NCBI RefSeq assembly: GCF_910592395.1
Contig: NC_088314.1
Location: forward strand, 9,980,001 to 10,044,000
Length of the DNA stretch: 64,000 bases
Reading direction: 5' to 3'
DNA from: Lineus longissimus
Lineage: Eukaryota > Nemertea > Pilidiophora > Heteronemertea > Lineidae
A program made the position numbers and the translations under genes. The notes beneath the pieces were generated by a model. It ran no database searches. It saw nothing but the letters and a program-made list of their open reading frames with translations, and was not told where the DNA came from. Shown here in pieces: positions 1 to 14,000 of this stretch; the first letter of the stretch is position 1, and the number at the start of each line of letters is the position of its first letter.

Positions 1-300
1 GTTGACCTGTGTGTTAACTCTTGTGATTGGGACGGAGACAAGATATAACAATACTTTTCGTGCAGTGTAAACCTGTGTGTTAACTCCTGTAATTGTGATT
101 GAGACAAGTTATAACAAATCTTGTCATGCAGTGTTTAACCTGTGTGTTTGCAACTGTGACTGAGACAAGATATAACACAACTTTTCATGCAGTGTTAACC
201 TGTGTGTTAACTCCTGTAATTGTAATTGAGACAAGATATAACACAATCTTTCATGCAGTGTTAACCTCCATGTTTTACTCCTGTAATTGTGATCCTGTCT
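1..300. repeat. Tandem repeat, about 66-bp unit (4.5 copies, cut by window edge)
   Basis: About four and a half diverged copies of a unit that starts near GTTAACCTGTGTGTTAACTC and ends near TTTTCATGCAGT follow one another at roughly 66-base spacing (starts near 1, 67, 133, 194 and 260). The array begins before the window. The short open frames across it are repeat artefacts. It lies in the intron after the PRKAR2 inhibitor-site exon. Confidence 0.85.
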
Positions 301-320
301 GAATTCACAGAGTGAGTGAG

Positions 321-1834
321 TAGCTTCACAAAGGCTTAGTACATCCACGGTTTGTGTAGCTTCACAGTGGCTCAGTACATCTACTGTTTCTATAGCTTCG
401 CATTGGCTCAGTACATCCACGGTTTCTGTAGCTGCACAATGGCTCAGTACATCCACGGTTTCTGTAGCTGCACAGTGGCCTAGTATATCCACGGTTTCTG
501 TAGCTTCACATTGGCTCAGTACATCCACGGTTTCTGTAGCTTCACAATGGCTCAGTACATCCACGGTTTCTGTAGCTGCACAATGGCTCAGTACATCCAC
601 GGTTTCTGTAGCTTCACTTTGGCTCAGTACATCCACAGTTTCTGTAGCTTCACATTGGCTCAGTACATCCACGGTTTCTGTAGCTTCACAATGGCTCAGT
701 ACATCCACGGTTTCTGTAGCTTCACATTGGCTCAGTACATCCACGGTTTCTGTAGCTTCACATTGGCTCAGTACATCCACGGTTTCTGTAGCTTCACAAT
801 GGCTCAGTACATCCATGGTTTCTGTAGCTTCACATTGGCTCAGTACATCCACGGTTTCTGTAGCTTCACATTGGCTCAGTACAGCCACGGTTTCTGTAGC
901 TGCACAATGGCTCAGTACATCCACGGTTTATGTAGCTTCACTTTGGCTCAGTACATCCACAGTTTCTGTAGCTGCACAATGGCTCAGTACATCCACGGTT
1001 TATGTAGCTTCACATTGGCTCAGTACATCCACAGTTTCTGTAGCTTCACATTGACTCAGTACATCCACAGTTTCTGTAGCTTCACAATGGCTAAGTACAT
1101 CCACGGTTTCTGTAGCTTCACATTGGCTCAGTACATCCACGGTTTCTGTAGCTTCACAATGGCTCAGTACATCCACAGTTTCTGTAGCTTCACATTGGCT
1201 CAGTACATCCACGGTTTCTGTAGCTTCACAATGGCTCAGTACATCCACGGTTTCTGTAGCTTCACATTGGCTCAGTACATTCACAGTTTCTGTAGCTTCA
1301 CAATGGCTCAGTACATCCACGGTTTCTGTAGCTTCACAATGGCTCAGTACATCCACGGTTTCTGTAGCTTCACATTGGCTCAGTACATCCACGGTTTCTG
1401 TAGCTGCACAATTGCTCAGTACATCCACAGTTTCTGTAGCTTCACATTGGCTCAGTACATCCATGGTTTCTGTAGCTTCACAATGGCTCAGTACATCCAC
1501 GGTTTCCGTAATTTCACAATGGCTCAGTACATCCACGTTTCTGTAGCTGCACAATGGCATAGTTCATCCACGGTTTCTGTAGCTTCACAGTGGCTCAGTA
1601 CATCCACGGTTTCTGTAGCTGCACAATGGCATAGTACATCCACAGTTTCGGTAGCTTCACAGGGGCTCAGTACATCCACGGTTTCTGTAGCTGCACAATG
1701 GCTCAGTACATCCACAATTTCTGTATTTTTACAGCGGCTTTTCTGTAGCTTCACAGTGGTTTAGTACATCCACGGTTTCTGCAGCTTCACAGTGGCTTAG
1801 TACATCCACAGTTTCAGAAGCTTCACAGTGGCTT
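321..1834. repeat. 36-bp minisatellite, about 42 copies
   Basis: The unit is close to GGCTCAGTACATCCACGGTT followed by TCTGTAGCTTCACAAT, exactly 36 bases, repeated about 42 times. Most variants are single substitutions (TTCACA/TGCACA, CACGG/CACAG, ATGG/TTGG). Because 36 is a multiple of three, stop-free frames pass through it on both strands, giving a 12-residue periodic peptide (MAQYIHGFCSFT on plus, VDVLSQCEATET on minus). I read these as by-products of the period, not genes: no splice sites, no flanking coding sequence, and the array sits in a PRKAR2 intron. The last few units near 1730-1834 are more diverged. Confidence 0.95.
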
Positions 1835-2016
1835 AAAAAATTATCAGGTGTCCACCTGGCATAAGACACTGATCAAAATTTCATGCAAATCGTTTTCAAA
1901 ATAAGGGAATCGGTAGAGAAGTCTACAATAACTTCTCATGATGCAACCAAAGAATGACTGTAGAGAAAATTCAAAGAATATACATTGCAAACCAATAAGA
2001 ATAGAAAGATTCCTAC
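1835..2016. other. Intron between PRKAR2 exon 2 and the tandem array
   Basis: Single-copy-looking AT-rich sequence directly after the GTAGGA donor of exon 2. I see no exon or repeat in it. Confidence 0.5.
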
Positions 2017-2052
2017 CTGATTTTCTTCGCATGAACCTGTTCTTTGGAGGTT
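2017..2052 (-). CDS. PRKAR2: PRKAR2 exon 2: 36-base micro-exon with the autoinhibitory RRKS site
   Basis: On the minus strand a polypyrimidine tract and acceptor (GCTACTTTCAG) precede 36 bases and a GTAGGA donor. In the phase dictated by exon 1 it reads (E)[11 protein letters not shown] plus one base of the next codon. The RRKS tetrapeptide is the substrate-like inhibitor sequence that fills the catalytic cleft in RII; having Ser at the P position makes it autophosphorylatable, the hallmark separating RII from RI. RII families continue with VCAE after this Ser; that exon is outside the window. Neighbouring bases are plain intron. The call depends on the phase match, the motif and both splice signals together. 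Confidence 0.85.
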
Positions 2053-5000
2053 CTGAAAGTAGCAGAGAAGTTGTTTGAGAAACATGTAACAAATAACAAA
2101 TGATTATCACAACAAGATGAAATAATTCTGAAGGTAGAATAGAATAGTATTTGGTTTTGCTTTGGCAAGTGATACAGGGCCTTCCAGCCGGTCACTGAGC
2201 TGAACTAGGGGTCGGTCTTGTATCTGCAACAAGACAGAACTGCATGGTGGTGGCAATTTCTACAGCGTCAACAGCCTAAATGAATGCATTGGTCAAAGGT
2301 CGGTTTAGACTCCATGAATTGGTAGACGGGGCTTCTTTCCAATTCTTAGGACAGGCAAAGAGGAACAAAATATTGCATGTGATCGAATGGTGATTGGCCC
2401 AAGTGTCAGTGGATACAATAATGATAAGAGAAACATACGATCGCAATGGGACTGAACCCTTGACATTTGATGGTCCCTATGACCTTCCGACCACAATTCA
2501 GACACTCTTCCCCAGTGCCAGTACGCTCCACAAGTATCAAGATAGCAGACAGGGTGGTTATTAGGTTTTTTTTGTATCAGGATTGGTTTGCAATAGGAGA
2601 CTACTTTTTCACATTCTGCTATACATTCATAATGAGATATATCGCCATTGCTATATTACAGTCCAAGTCACAAATGACATCCGTAATGCTTCGTGTCGGT
2701 GACGCGCAGTATACGCAAGAGATGCACGCCAATGACGCACCAGTGACACGCTTATCTCTCTATGTTTAGTGGCAACCTATGCGTGACTACACGCTGGGTA
2801 GCGCATCAATAACGCGATTTACGGGCGGTCAATTGTGATTTGGCCTGTACCTTTGGTCAAAGTAGGAGGCTGTCAAACACCCAATTCGGTGCAGACGGTG
2901 GCTTTAAGCACCCATCTTCCTGCTACTTTTGAAAACCCCGAGCAGATGCACCATACTACCCATGTGCATATCAAGAACAGAGTCACATTCTCCAAGGCAG
3001 CAATCTCTATAGTTTACGCTGTCCAAATATGGGCCTGGTATGACCAGAAATCATGGAGCATGGCGAAACTCTGGGGGAAGAAGAGGGAATTCGAAGTCAA
3101 GCTAGGATCTACGAATGGCAGTTGTGGCCAATTCAACAAATTCACCTTCGAATTTCCCCGATTCAACTATGCTCTGGAGATACCACAGGCACAGCACTCA
3201 TGAATTTTTCCAATATAACACCAAAGACATCAAATAATGCAAACATAATACTTCGCAATTTATTCCAAACAATCTATTGCCATCGCCAATATAAAGTGGT
3301 TGGCTCAGAAAATTGATGAGTGTCATTAGAGTTTGAATAAATAGGTTTTATGGTCCGTTAGGATTGAGAGGGTGAAGTGATATATGCGTAATGAGAGAAG
3401 CATGACATGAGGAGCACGCAGAACAATTAGCCATCTAGATTATTGATTAGAAAGACTTTATATGGCTGAGAATTCAGTATGAGGACAACGCACTGGAATG
3501 GAATGAAACTGTCCATGAACCATATGTGCATCATGCTCGTGTGCTTCATATGACACCAAATGATGTCTTTCAGTTCTCGTCAACGCTAACTGACAAGCCA
3601 TTATCACATGTGCCAGACTGACTATTATTATCATTATCATTGATGATAAAGGTTTATGTTGCCGCCTTCTGTCCAAGATCCATAGCAATTAGACAGAGCA
3701 GCCAATAAAACATATTATATGCTCAGTTTACATCCTGTGCAGCCTTTCAAGGGAAATCGAGGAGATGCAGGTGAGTATACATGTACAGCACTCACTGTAG
3801 CCTTCAACTGGCAGCCTACCCATAATCACTGAGTTGCTGGAGGTAACTGTAGGATTGACTGCCTTGCTTAAAGGCCAATGCGGTTCGTTAAAACTTTGTA
3901 ATTTGTAACAGAATTTGAAAATTTACAATTTGCGTAAATACGTACTAACTTTCGACATTGCCACTGTAGACAGATACACAAGTACTAAGTTTCAGCAAAT
4001 TTGCATGCATGATAACTGCACCACTGCATTGTGTATCACTGCATTTCTATTTCCCTGACCCACAATTTAATACGGATGGTGTACCCCTTTAAGGACACGT
4101 GGAATCAGTTTTGTAGTTAAACACGCAATATTTTTCAAAATTCACGGTCGACTTGAAATAATTCATTCTATACCCATACTTCATTATTTATTAACTTGGC
4201 ATCATACCATTACTCTAATGATAAGGCTTAATAATAATACTCACTGTCAATGCTTTGCATCAATGAGTTTATTGTTAAACAATGTGACTCACTGAGCACA
4301 TCAGGTTATTCAACGTGTCATGATAAAGACTGTTGTGAGAACAATCAACCTCCATGTAACAAATGTGCTGGGGATCCTCTAAACTTCAGTGGCTGAATAC
4401 AGTCGCGTAATTACATGGACTGATGTAGATGTCCTGAAGAACCAGGCAACTGCTGCTATTGCATTGCATTTCCATCTTCTCTCCCCATAGAGAAGATCCA
4501 TCATCACATTTTTTTAAAAGATGGGTACTGGTAATCTAAAATACTATACAAAACACTCTCCATAGATCATTTTGATTAATATTGACTCATACAACAGGAG
4601 GATTTATCATTCAAACAAAAAATGACCTAAAATCAATAATGAATGGAGACCCATGTACATGACCTATAGTATCTCAGCGTAGAATCTCGAGATTTATCTC
4701 ACAGTCACACACATCATGACAGTACCACAAACACATAGCACTACCTACCGCCCTCAATTTCTAACTCTATATTACGATTCTGGCGCTGAATGCGCCGACT
4801 TGACAGTTGTCCGCAGCAACACAGCAATAAACTTGGCGTTCCATTTTCCCGACGTCTAGTTCCTTGCGTTGCGTTTGCAGTCGTCGCATTCTGGTCAGTA
4901 TTCTCCATTCTATAAAGCTAATAATCCTATGTGAATGATAAAATGAATATCTACGTGGCTTATGCTAAAAGAGACAAACACACTAGAAACACTGCCCCTG

Positions 5001-8000
5001 CACTATTAGACTATAACACACCGGTACCACGGCACCTAGCCTATAATGTCATCGTGTGATGTAGCCATGGAGAACGAGAGAGACGGGAGGCAAGCCACTC
5101 AGAACAGCTGCGTTTCCATGGCAACGTAACAATTATCCGGTCATAATAGAATTATCCACGAGCAGTGAACGAGTCTAAAGTTTGGAGTACAAACGACAGA
5201 TCAGGTAAATGATAACTTATCCAAGTAGAGGTCTACAAGTTCTCTGCTTGAGTGAAACGCACGCAATGAGGGAAATAACTGATCGCATCTGATACAGTAT
5301 TATCCAAGATGAAGCCGGCTCATTATGTATGCAGTAGCTGTATGGAGTAGAGCAAGCCTCAACCTAACAGTTAATAGGCAAAAACTATTGATTCACACTG
5401 AGTAGGAATACACGAGGACAAATTGATTTTATTGGGTCACATTCAGAATGTGTTCAATATTTGAAATTTAGACATTATTTTCAAATTCTATTTATATAAA
5501 TTTCAACAGTGCATTGATATCAAAGTGATACAGAAACAATTTCATGGCAGTTTCATTTGCGGTGGTTTCAAATGCATTCAAGGAAATCTCGGGTTCAATT
5601 AGGGGTAGCAGAAACAAAGTTGAATAGCATTGGCCCCATGACTAAGAGGTTGTGGGTTCGACTCAGAGGGTCATCATTCGTTCCCCTACTACAAAGATTT
5701 GCATCATAGCAGCTAACTGAAAAATCAGCAGAGTTTTGTGCAGGCCCATCTTGACCACCAAGGTTTTTGCATCTTATCAAGATATGCACCGGCTATGTTT
5801 AAAGGAAGTATAGACCATGAGGTTCAGGATGGTGCAGACCGTGACCATGCGTATCAACTAAAACACAGACCGTTTAACAGCCTGTGCACCCAAATTTGGG
5901 TGGGAGTCAAAATAACAAAAATATTTATTTTTGAGATTTTTATCCGCCGAAAGCTTAATTCTAAAGATTAAAACTGCCAAATCTGCTCACAAACACCATT
6001 ACATGAGAAAAACACATCAGGTTAGCCTCATAATGCAATAAAAAGACCGATATTAGGGCAAAAGACTCATGTTTGGCATGAGCGCGACAAAATTATAGTG
6101 AGAAAGACACACCATTTCAGGGAAAGCAGGGTGTATCCTAAATGATGTACAGCAGAAGCTATCTATTAACATGATTAAGGACACCCTCTGGACAACAAGT
6201 GCTGTCATTAGGTGTCCTGATAGGAGAGGTCACATTGAATGAAAAGAACCAATTTTGGACCAAAACTAGTGTCCTTAATAGAGAGGTTATCCTTAACAGA
6301 GAGGTGTCCGCTAAGGGTGGTCCTACAGCAATTGAAAAGCCAGGTGAATCTCAAAGAGTATTTTGAGAGAGGTTCAAGATCGATCCCATAGAATGGCGTT
6401 ATAGAGTGAATATTATGAATATATTAATTTCCTAAGCACTAGCTCCGTTGATAATGAACTAATTGAAAATTAAATTGCTAATTCATGTACAATTCAGAGA
6501 GTAGAACTGCTCCTACTGCCTTGATTTTCATTGTTAGTTTTGGCAATTTGATACTGACATTGTCAACTGGTCGATATGTCTATCAATCGGACAGTAATCA
6601 ATATAAAATACTCTGTGAGTGAGCGAGCGTGTTTGTTTATCATAATAACCATAGAGGGAAATAGCCATTTACTACTGCTGGTTCAAATTTCAATGCTCGT
6701 ATTGATTTCTCCCAGGCCAGACCTTTGGAAGCTGGTCTCCTGCTGACTTGATGTGGTCAATACAAAAGTACACCATGTCTGTTTGAAAATAAGACACTGA
6801 TGTTGGCATTTAACGCAGACAGTAATACACATTTGTCCTGTGTGCACTAGAACAAAATGAATCACCTTGTTAGGAATTTTAGAGTTTGGAATTTTGACCT
6901 CAGTGACCTTGAAATGTCGGTCATATTAAAAATGAGAAGTATTGAATGATGTTTCCTAATAATATGTCCCCTCCCCCGTGATAAAAACTCAGAAGAGATA
7001 CAGTCATTATAACAGGACTTAAAATAAGGTTTTTGCTTTGACCCCCTAGTGGCCAAGTGGTGAATCAGATTGAACCAAACTTTGATCCCTTAGAAAAGAT
7101 CATCTGGCCTAGGGATACATGTGTACCAAATATAAGAGCAATCATCACTCGGCCTATTAAAGAAACATGCCATAGTTCCACTAACTCATGCCTTCTGTCC
7201 TCTGTGACCTTCAAAAGTAGGTCAAATAAAAAAATAGAAAGATATGTAATGTATCTATGCGAGGAGTACCATTCATAATTTTTTGGGGGGAACGGATTAT
7301 GATGAGGGAGATATGTTTGATGCATTTGGGCTTGGCCTCCTGGCGGCAAAGCCAAGAATCAGGTCGACTGAATTTGTGTCAGAGGTCATCTGACCAAGGA
7401 TCATGTGTGCCAAGTCTCAGTTCAGTACATTCAGCAGTTGCCGAACATGCAGTGCTGATGGACGGACAGATGATTCACGATTTTACCTCTTTAGCTCGGC
7501 GAGCTAAAAAGTACAAGTTTATTTATATGCTCATTCAAAACCCAGCGGCGAAGAATCAGTTAATTAGAAGCAGCAAAATCTCCCCGGAGGCAACAATTCA
7601 GCAAGAGGGGAGGGCAAGCAGGAATCACCAGTTCTTCAAGACAAAGAGATGATAAGATATCAGCCGAAAAACTGATGTTTGGCGCAAAGGCAAACACCCC
7701 TTTAAAAGGTCACATGGTTGCTGTTACTGCAGGGGCAGGATACCAATCTCTCCTTCACAAAAGATGACAGAAAGACAGCGAGGAATAGATCAGTACAATG
7801 TTTTTCCTGAATCACACCAACAACTAGTAGATATCTGTGCCACATATCACCAGTCAGGCACCCATTTTAGGGCCTACTGGAAAATGTGACACGCCACAGC
7901 AAAACCAGGCGCATGTCGCTCTGAGCTTCGCAGGCTGAGACAGACTGTTTGTTCATTTCTCTGTTATCTGCTTTTTGTGAAATATGAGCACATCAATTTC

Positions 8001-11000
8001 TTCCATTATCTCCTGGTGTCATTTAGGCTCATCTTCTGTGCGATGAGCGCCTGGTTCTGCTGTGGTGTGTCACAAATGTGAAAGAAGATTGAGAGGGCAC
8101 GAAGGCCATTTTGGAGGGGCACCGACTGCCAATGCAGCGGTGGCAGTGGTAAATTTAAGCCCTGCATCACCTTTCTTTTCGCACAAGTGACAAAACCCAG
8201 CATTCCCTGTTACAATCTCATCATACAAAAACATGAAATCCCAGTCGCGGCAATCAGGCGATAATTTCGCTTTCGCTTTTGTCAACAGACACCAGATGGG
8301 ATCAATTTTGACAATTGTCGACCAACAGGGAGTAAGCAACCAATATAATGGGAATGATCACTATAGGGGTCTGTTACCATAACAACCAATTTGTTCCATT
8401 TGTGCCGATTGTGTTTTTGATCAAGAATCGATAGTATTGTAATTTCGTTGGCATACAGACTGCATAAGTTGTTTCCATTGGTATCAGGGGCTAATCAATA
8501 CTTGGCCAATCGGTCACAGGCAGAGCGCTATTCTTCCGACATGTCCGAGGACAATAAACACAGAATTTACAACTGAATCTTAGTTGTTTTCTAATTTTCA
8601 TGTGGAAAGTTAATTGTGATTCAGTCAAATTAGTGACTGAATTATTGGCTATTGCTACATCTATCTACCATAATCGGAGGTTGGGCGTTCAAATCTTACA
8701 CTTGCTAAGATACCAGTGCCGTACCAGACCGCTGATCGAGCAATAGCGATGGTCAGTGGCATCATGATAACTTGCTACCATTGTGTGTATAACAATACCC
8801 TTTATGAGTGAGTAATAGCCGACCAACTTCATTTGGAAATAGATTGCATAAATGCATGCGGCACTTTTCGTCAAGGTATTGACGCGCGTTGTCCGTAAGC
8901 TGAGCAATGTCAATACATTGAGGGTCAAGATGGTCTTAGTGTTCATTAGAGAACAGCTTTTTATCATTATCATAACCCTTTTTATGCACCAGTGGCCATT
9001 GCAAAGATGGTGACAAAGAGTTGTTCTAAAGCTCAGTCAGTTCACCACTTTCATGAAAAACCATGCCTCTTGGATAAGTTGAAATTGGTTGCTCCACACT
9101 CCAGATCATCATGGAGACATGGACCTTTATGTAGAAATTGCAGTGGCCAAAAATTTTGTTTTGAGTTACAGCATTTTTTAAAGAAGAACGAGAGGTAAAG
9201 CACTAGCCCAACGTCACAAGGAAGGACAAAATTGTGGCTGTCATGAAATCCTCTCACCACACATGGTATAGCTCGAGGCTGAGTGGTTCCACCTTTTAAG
9301 CAGGAACTGTAACTAAGAATATGATGAAAATGCAACAGATTGAGCTGTGGTTTACTAGATGAGTGAAAATCGTGGGTCTAGTAATAAACACAGAGTGAGA
9401 ATTAAAGTCATCTGTACAGCAATATTTAACTGCAGAATAGATCAACTGAATCCCTCAAATGATCAGAGGATGCCATCAGGGTGAGTAATTCTGCTACAAT
9501 GTCATCCATGTAGACAGAATTTAGTCAACTTTTGCAGATTGGTACCCGTTAGTATGAAGCTGGGTGTAGGCTACACACGTATCTATCATCCAACTGTAAA
9601 AAAATTGTCCTAAGATTCTATTAGCCGCAGTAGGAATCCTTTCATCATGTTCATGCAGCCCAAGTGGATCCTAGGTTGGCTTTTAAACGTCACCATCATA
9701 GCACAACGCAAATCATTGCCAATGTCATATACAGTGTATCGGGGTAAATGAGGACAACTCAATGATGTCAAAATGTTGTTCCCACTTCCACCTAGCATGT
9801 TCCGCATGATGATCACTGCACACAGGGCTCCCTTAATAAAACATTTTATAAATCTGAGAATTCTGCCAGCTTTTTAATAATATTTCTCAATTTTCTGTAT
9901 AATTGGTGATGAAAACTAATACTGTTGTGTAGAAGGTGACTGAGCAGAGCTCTGTAACCTTGGTAAATAATGCCCTTATTTACTTCATTGGTCCTTGAAA
10001 AGTGAAATAATAAGCACAGTCCTTCTCTTCGTTCTTGATGCTATCACCCACATTTTCTGCTTTCATTGCCTACTGGCTAATTTTCTACCGCTGTTCATCA
10101 TAGAGTTTGAGGACAGACTGATACCACTCCCCTCAAGGCGACTGTGCTAAGCGTAATGGAGTGCTGAAGATTTATGCAAATTATGATTGAGTAGGTAATT
10201 GGACGTGATAATAGCAGAAGATTGCAGAGCGCTCACCATAGATAATGAGTTCTGGTTTCCGTCTCGTATACTGATTTCCATCACATTTTATGTCTTTGAA
10301 AGATGTTGATTTTTTTAGCAGATTTCTATCTGACTTAGATACAAATTCTTTCTAGATGTATCTGACAAAATTCTTGTTCCTTGGTTATAAAAGATACCGC
10401 TATAGAAAGTTGTTTGAAGTGCATCAGTATTGCCACCTTCAGGTTCTGAGGAGACTTCTCATACGTATAATATTGCCATACAGTACAAATCATGGGTTGT
10501 ACAAACTTGGTCTACTAAAATTGATCTTTCTTAAAAGCTTAAATGATTGTTCATAACCACCCTCAAATTTAAGTGCCAATTTTCCAAATACTATAAGGCA
10601 TCTCTATGAAGTAAACACAGATCCCACTACATAAAATTTACACCGTGAACTAATTTAATCCTTATCTATTACAGATTGAATAAAGTATGGTAACTTATGA
10701 TCAATCTAAAGGTTTAGCAATAAGCTCATATCAATCACTGCTTTGGGAGAATTGTAAGCTTATTTGTGACACATATTGAGCTACTTCTGAATGGATTTTG
10801 TGTTGACTGATTAGTTTCCAAACAGACCGTGAGATGGAAGCACTGATATTATGGACAAGATCTCGGCTTTTCAGATGAACTGAAGAAGCTGACTCTCACA
10901 GATGATGAACAATGGTGCATCTGATTTTTCTAAGATGGGAATTAATTACAGCCACCGGACAGGTTTCTTATCACAGGGCGCTGCAAGCGAAGCCAGACAG

Positions 11001-14000
11001 CGACATGGAATAATTATGGGCCTTTGTTTTAGAAGGAAAACACGCCCAAGCGACAAGCTACCAACAGCACCCGAAACATAATTATAATTTACTTGACTGA
11101 TCTCACTTTGCTGCACAACAACACGTTCATAGGTCACAAAGGCATTCATACTGTCCAGTGTCAAAAACTAGTCTAAAATAAAAGTCTAAAATATGGAACA
11201 ACGCAACCAATATGATGCCAATAGAAGAGATGGAAAGACGTCTGAGCTAGAGCCGCTGGAAGACCAGAAAAACCTCCAGATCCTTACACAGTGCGAGAAG
11301 ATCAGGCAACGCTCTACCAATCCCTTACATGACAGGCTCCTTGAAGGCACGAGAAACAGAATCAAGAGACAAAGCCAATCTCACATCGCCAGAAAATTGC
11401 CGAAACCATACAGACCACTGGTTTGTCACTCACAAAAATGGCTTCATGGCAGAGTGCAAAAGAGTGGTTAGGATTAAGGTCTGCGGTTCAATATTTTTGC
11501 CTTTTCTTATCATGAAGGTGCCTCTGTAGCCTGTCCCGACAATGACATTGTTGATTGAGAGACAAGTTATCAAAGGTCCATCACCTTTCAAGGGCTGTTG
11601 CAGTAATCTGAGCGTTGATTGTGTTCGACCACTGGCGTTGTTATGTATGCATGTCAGTGATACAATCAGCGTCAGATGTCAAAGTCAAATGACATGTTGA
11701 TTACAAATTCAAAGGGTAAAATTTTATTGCTGATGATCAGCGAGTGATAAATTGCTAGTGTGAAAAAAACTGCTGTGAGGCTGCAGGTTTCTGTGCGAGG
11801 GGTGTTGCGATAATTATCACACATTTTATCGGTTAGATTCACACCCTGAACACACCAGTGACCTAAATCTAATAATTTAATCCATCTGTATCCATGAATA
11901 TTCTCATCACTCTTGTAAATGACTGTTGTGATTGATTAAGCCCCCATATATATTATTTTATTGTAACACAAGGTGTGACATCCGTGACAATGAAGCAGGA
12001 CTACAATTTAGGCAGTGAAATTGGTCATGGTTATGGTATGCCTAAATCCCCAATATCTCAGACTTTGGACTAATGAAAGCTTTCAGAATCGATCTTAAGT
12101 AGAACATTTATATTTTCAAGCCTGATCTTGTTTTGTAATTCACAAAGTTTCATTTAAAATATTTCATCATATTCAAAGAATTTTTTTAAAGAATTTGTAA
12201 AAAATTCACAATTCTTTTTGCAGATCACAAAATTTCTTACTACAGGGAATGCAGTTCTATCAATCAAAAAGTATCTTCGCCATTTAAATAGTAAATAGAG
12301 AAAAACAACCCAAAAATCAGACAATTTACAGTGGATGACCCAAGTATTATAAATGAGAATAGAATTGCCAGGACAAGGATAGCGATAGCGATCTGGATCA
12401 ATCATTGAAAACATGGCAACATATCAAACTCTTCCCATGAACAAATCAAATCAATGGTTTATCCTATTTGATGTACAATAATGAAATGTCAGTGCAAAAT
12501 GAATCGAGATGTCAGAGATGCAGAAAAAATGATACAACTCGTTTAGTCATTATGACAATCATTCAGGAAGATTTCTGAAAAGAAAAGGGAGTGGTCATTT
12601 TTTGGATGCCGAGATGGGTCGCTGTCGGGTTGCGCAATCAACAAGACTTACTTAATAGTGATTCGGGACAAGCAGTGGAATGGGTTAGGATTCAGTTAAA
12701 ACTGCTTCACAGGAACTGGGACAGGGCATTTTGTATCACCTCACATCTGGAGAGGTGCATGGCCCCTCCCAGGCTAAGAACTATTGCCATGCACACACTA
12801 TGTTGGCAAACGCTGCTTGATTAATACTTCCATCCTGGCCAAAGATTTAGTTTCTGGAGATTCATCATAGATTTTCCAAAACAGATTTTTGTACTTGCCA
12901 AAGTATTTTCATCTTCGATTTTTCTACTTTGAAATTCAATGTTAAAACATATGTTAACTATATCATAACTGACTATATTGGGAACCATTGTAGTACAAGT
13001 CTTGGATTTAGGGTGCCCCCCCCCCCCCCCATACACACATATAAGGAAGACAAGCAGTACCTACCGCCATGTTCGTCACCTTCCATAAGACACTGGGCTT
13101 CCTACCAAGCAGAACTACCCAGGATACGTATCCTCAGAGACGCTTGAGACGTAATACAGGCGAATGATTACACCAGTGCCTCATCATCATTCTTTACCGC
13201 AGAGACAAATCTTATTTGAATTTTATGTATATTAGAGGAAAGAGATCACAATCTATTCAGATGAAAGCAGACTGCTTTGTCCTGAATGGTAAGCACCCTG
13301 TTATTATGATTGCTTCTTATGTGGCTTCTCATGATGGTTGCTTCTCATAAGGTTTGCCACATATTAAAACCAAACGTATCATATATCCATCCTTGATTTA
13401 TAATCTAAAGGTGGATACCAAGTCACGAAATGTTATTCTGCATCAGTGAGATATTTGTTCTGGTTTAATACCACACAATTTCCCGGGTGTGGTCTAAAGA
13501 GCCATCTCCTTCATAGTTACAGTAGAGCCTCTCCCTAAAATAAAGGACACCCTTGGGATTGATAGAGGCTGTCCTGAAAAGAGAGAAGTGTCCCTTCTTC
13601 TTCTGCCTTCTGAATTTTTGAGATGCACCCTAGCAAGAAACAATAAAGGCTCTTGATGCTAGAGAGGTGTCCTAATTACAGCGTTTATGTAGATATTTTC
13701 CTATTACTCTCGATACCTACTTTTTGGAATGTAACTCGGATTTTACTGGAGGCCAGGTCCACATGAAACTACAAGCCCTGGTAATATTTGTACAAACTCA
13801 GCATTTTCTTTTTTAACCAACATGCTGCTCGTCTGTGGTAAAAATCAATTTAAAAACTATAATCATAACAAAATAATTGGCATGCCTAAGGCACACACTT
13901 CTATAAAATCTAGATAACACTTCTAATCAGTAACCCATATGACACGCCAAACGCCGCCAACTGCTCTTGGATTAAAAACTGCCTGCCGTGTCTACAGCAG

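Noticed and set aside
511-1764. 417-codon plus-strand open frame
   Set aside because: Entirely the 36-bp minisatellite; opposite strand and other frames are equally open, with no splice sites or unique sequence.
3796-3823. Minus-strand ATG frame MGRLPVEGY ending at a phase-1 GTGAGT donor
   Set aside because: Fits the PRKAR2 exon 2 phase but is nine codons long, in ordinary intron sequence, and arrangements like this are expected several times by chance in 37 kb.
4245-4260. Minus-strand ATG frame MQSID ending at a phase-1 GTGAGT donor
   Set aside because: Five codons only; indistinguishable from chance.
8689-8973. Minus-strand frame ending at a GTAAGA site as a first exon
   Set aside because: The ATG frame ends in phase 0, incompatible with exon 2.
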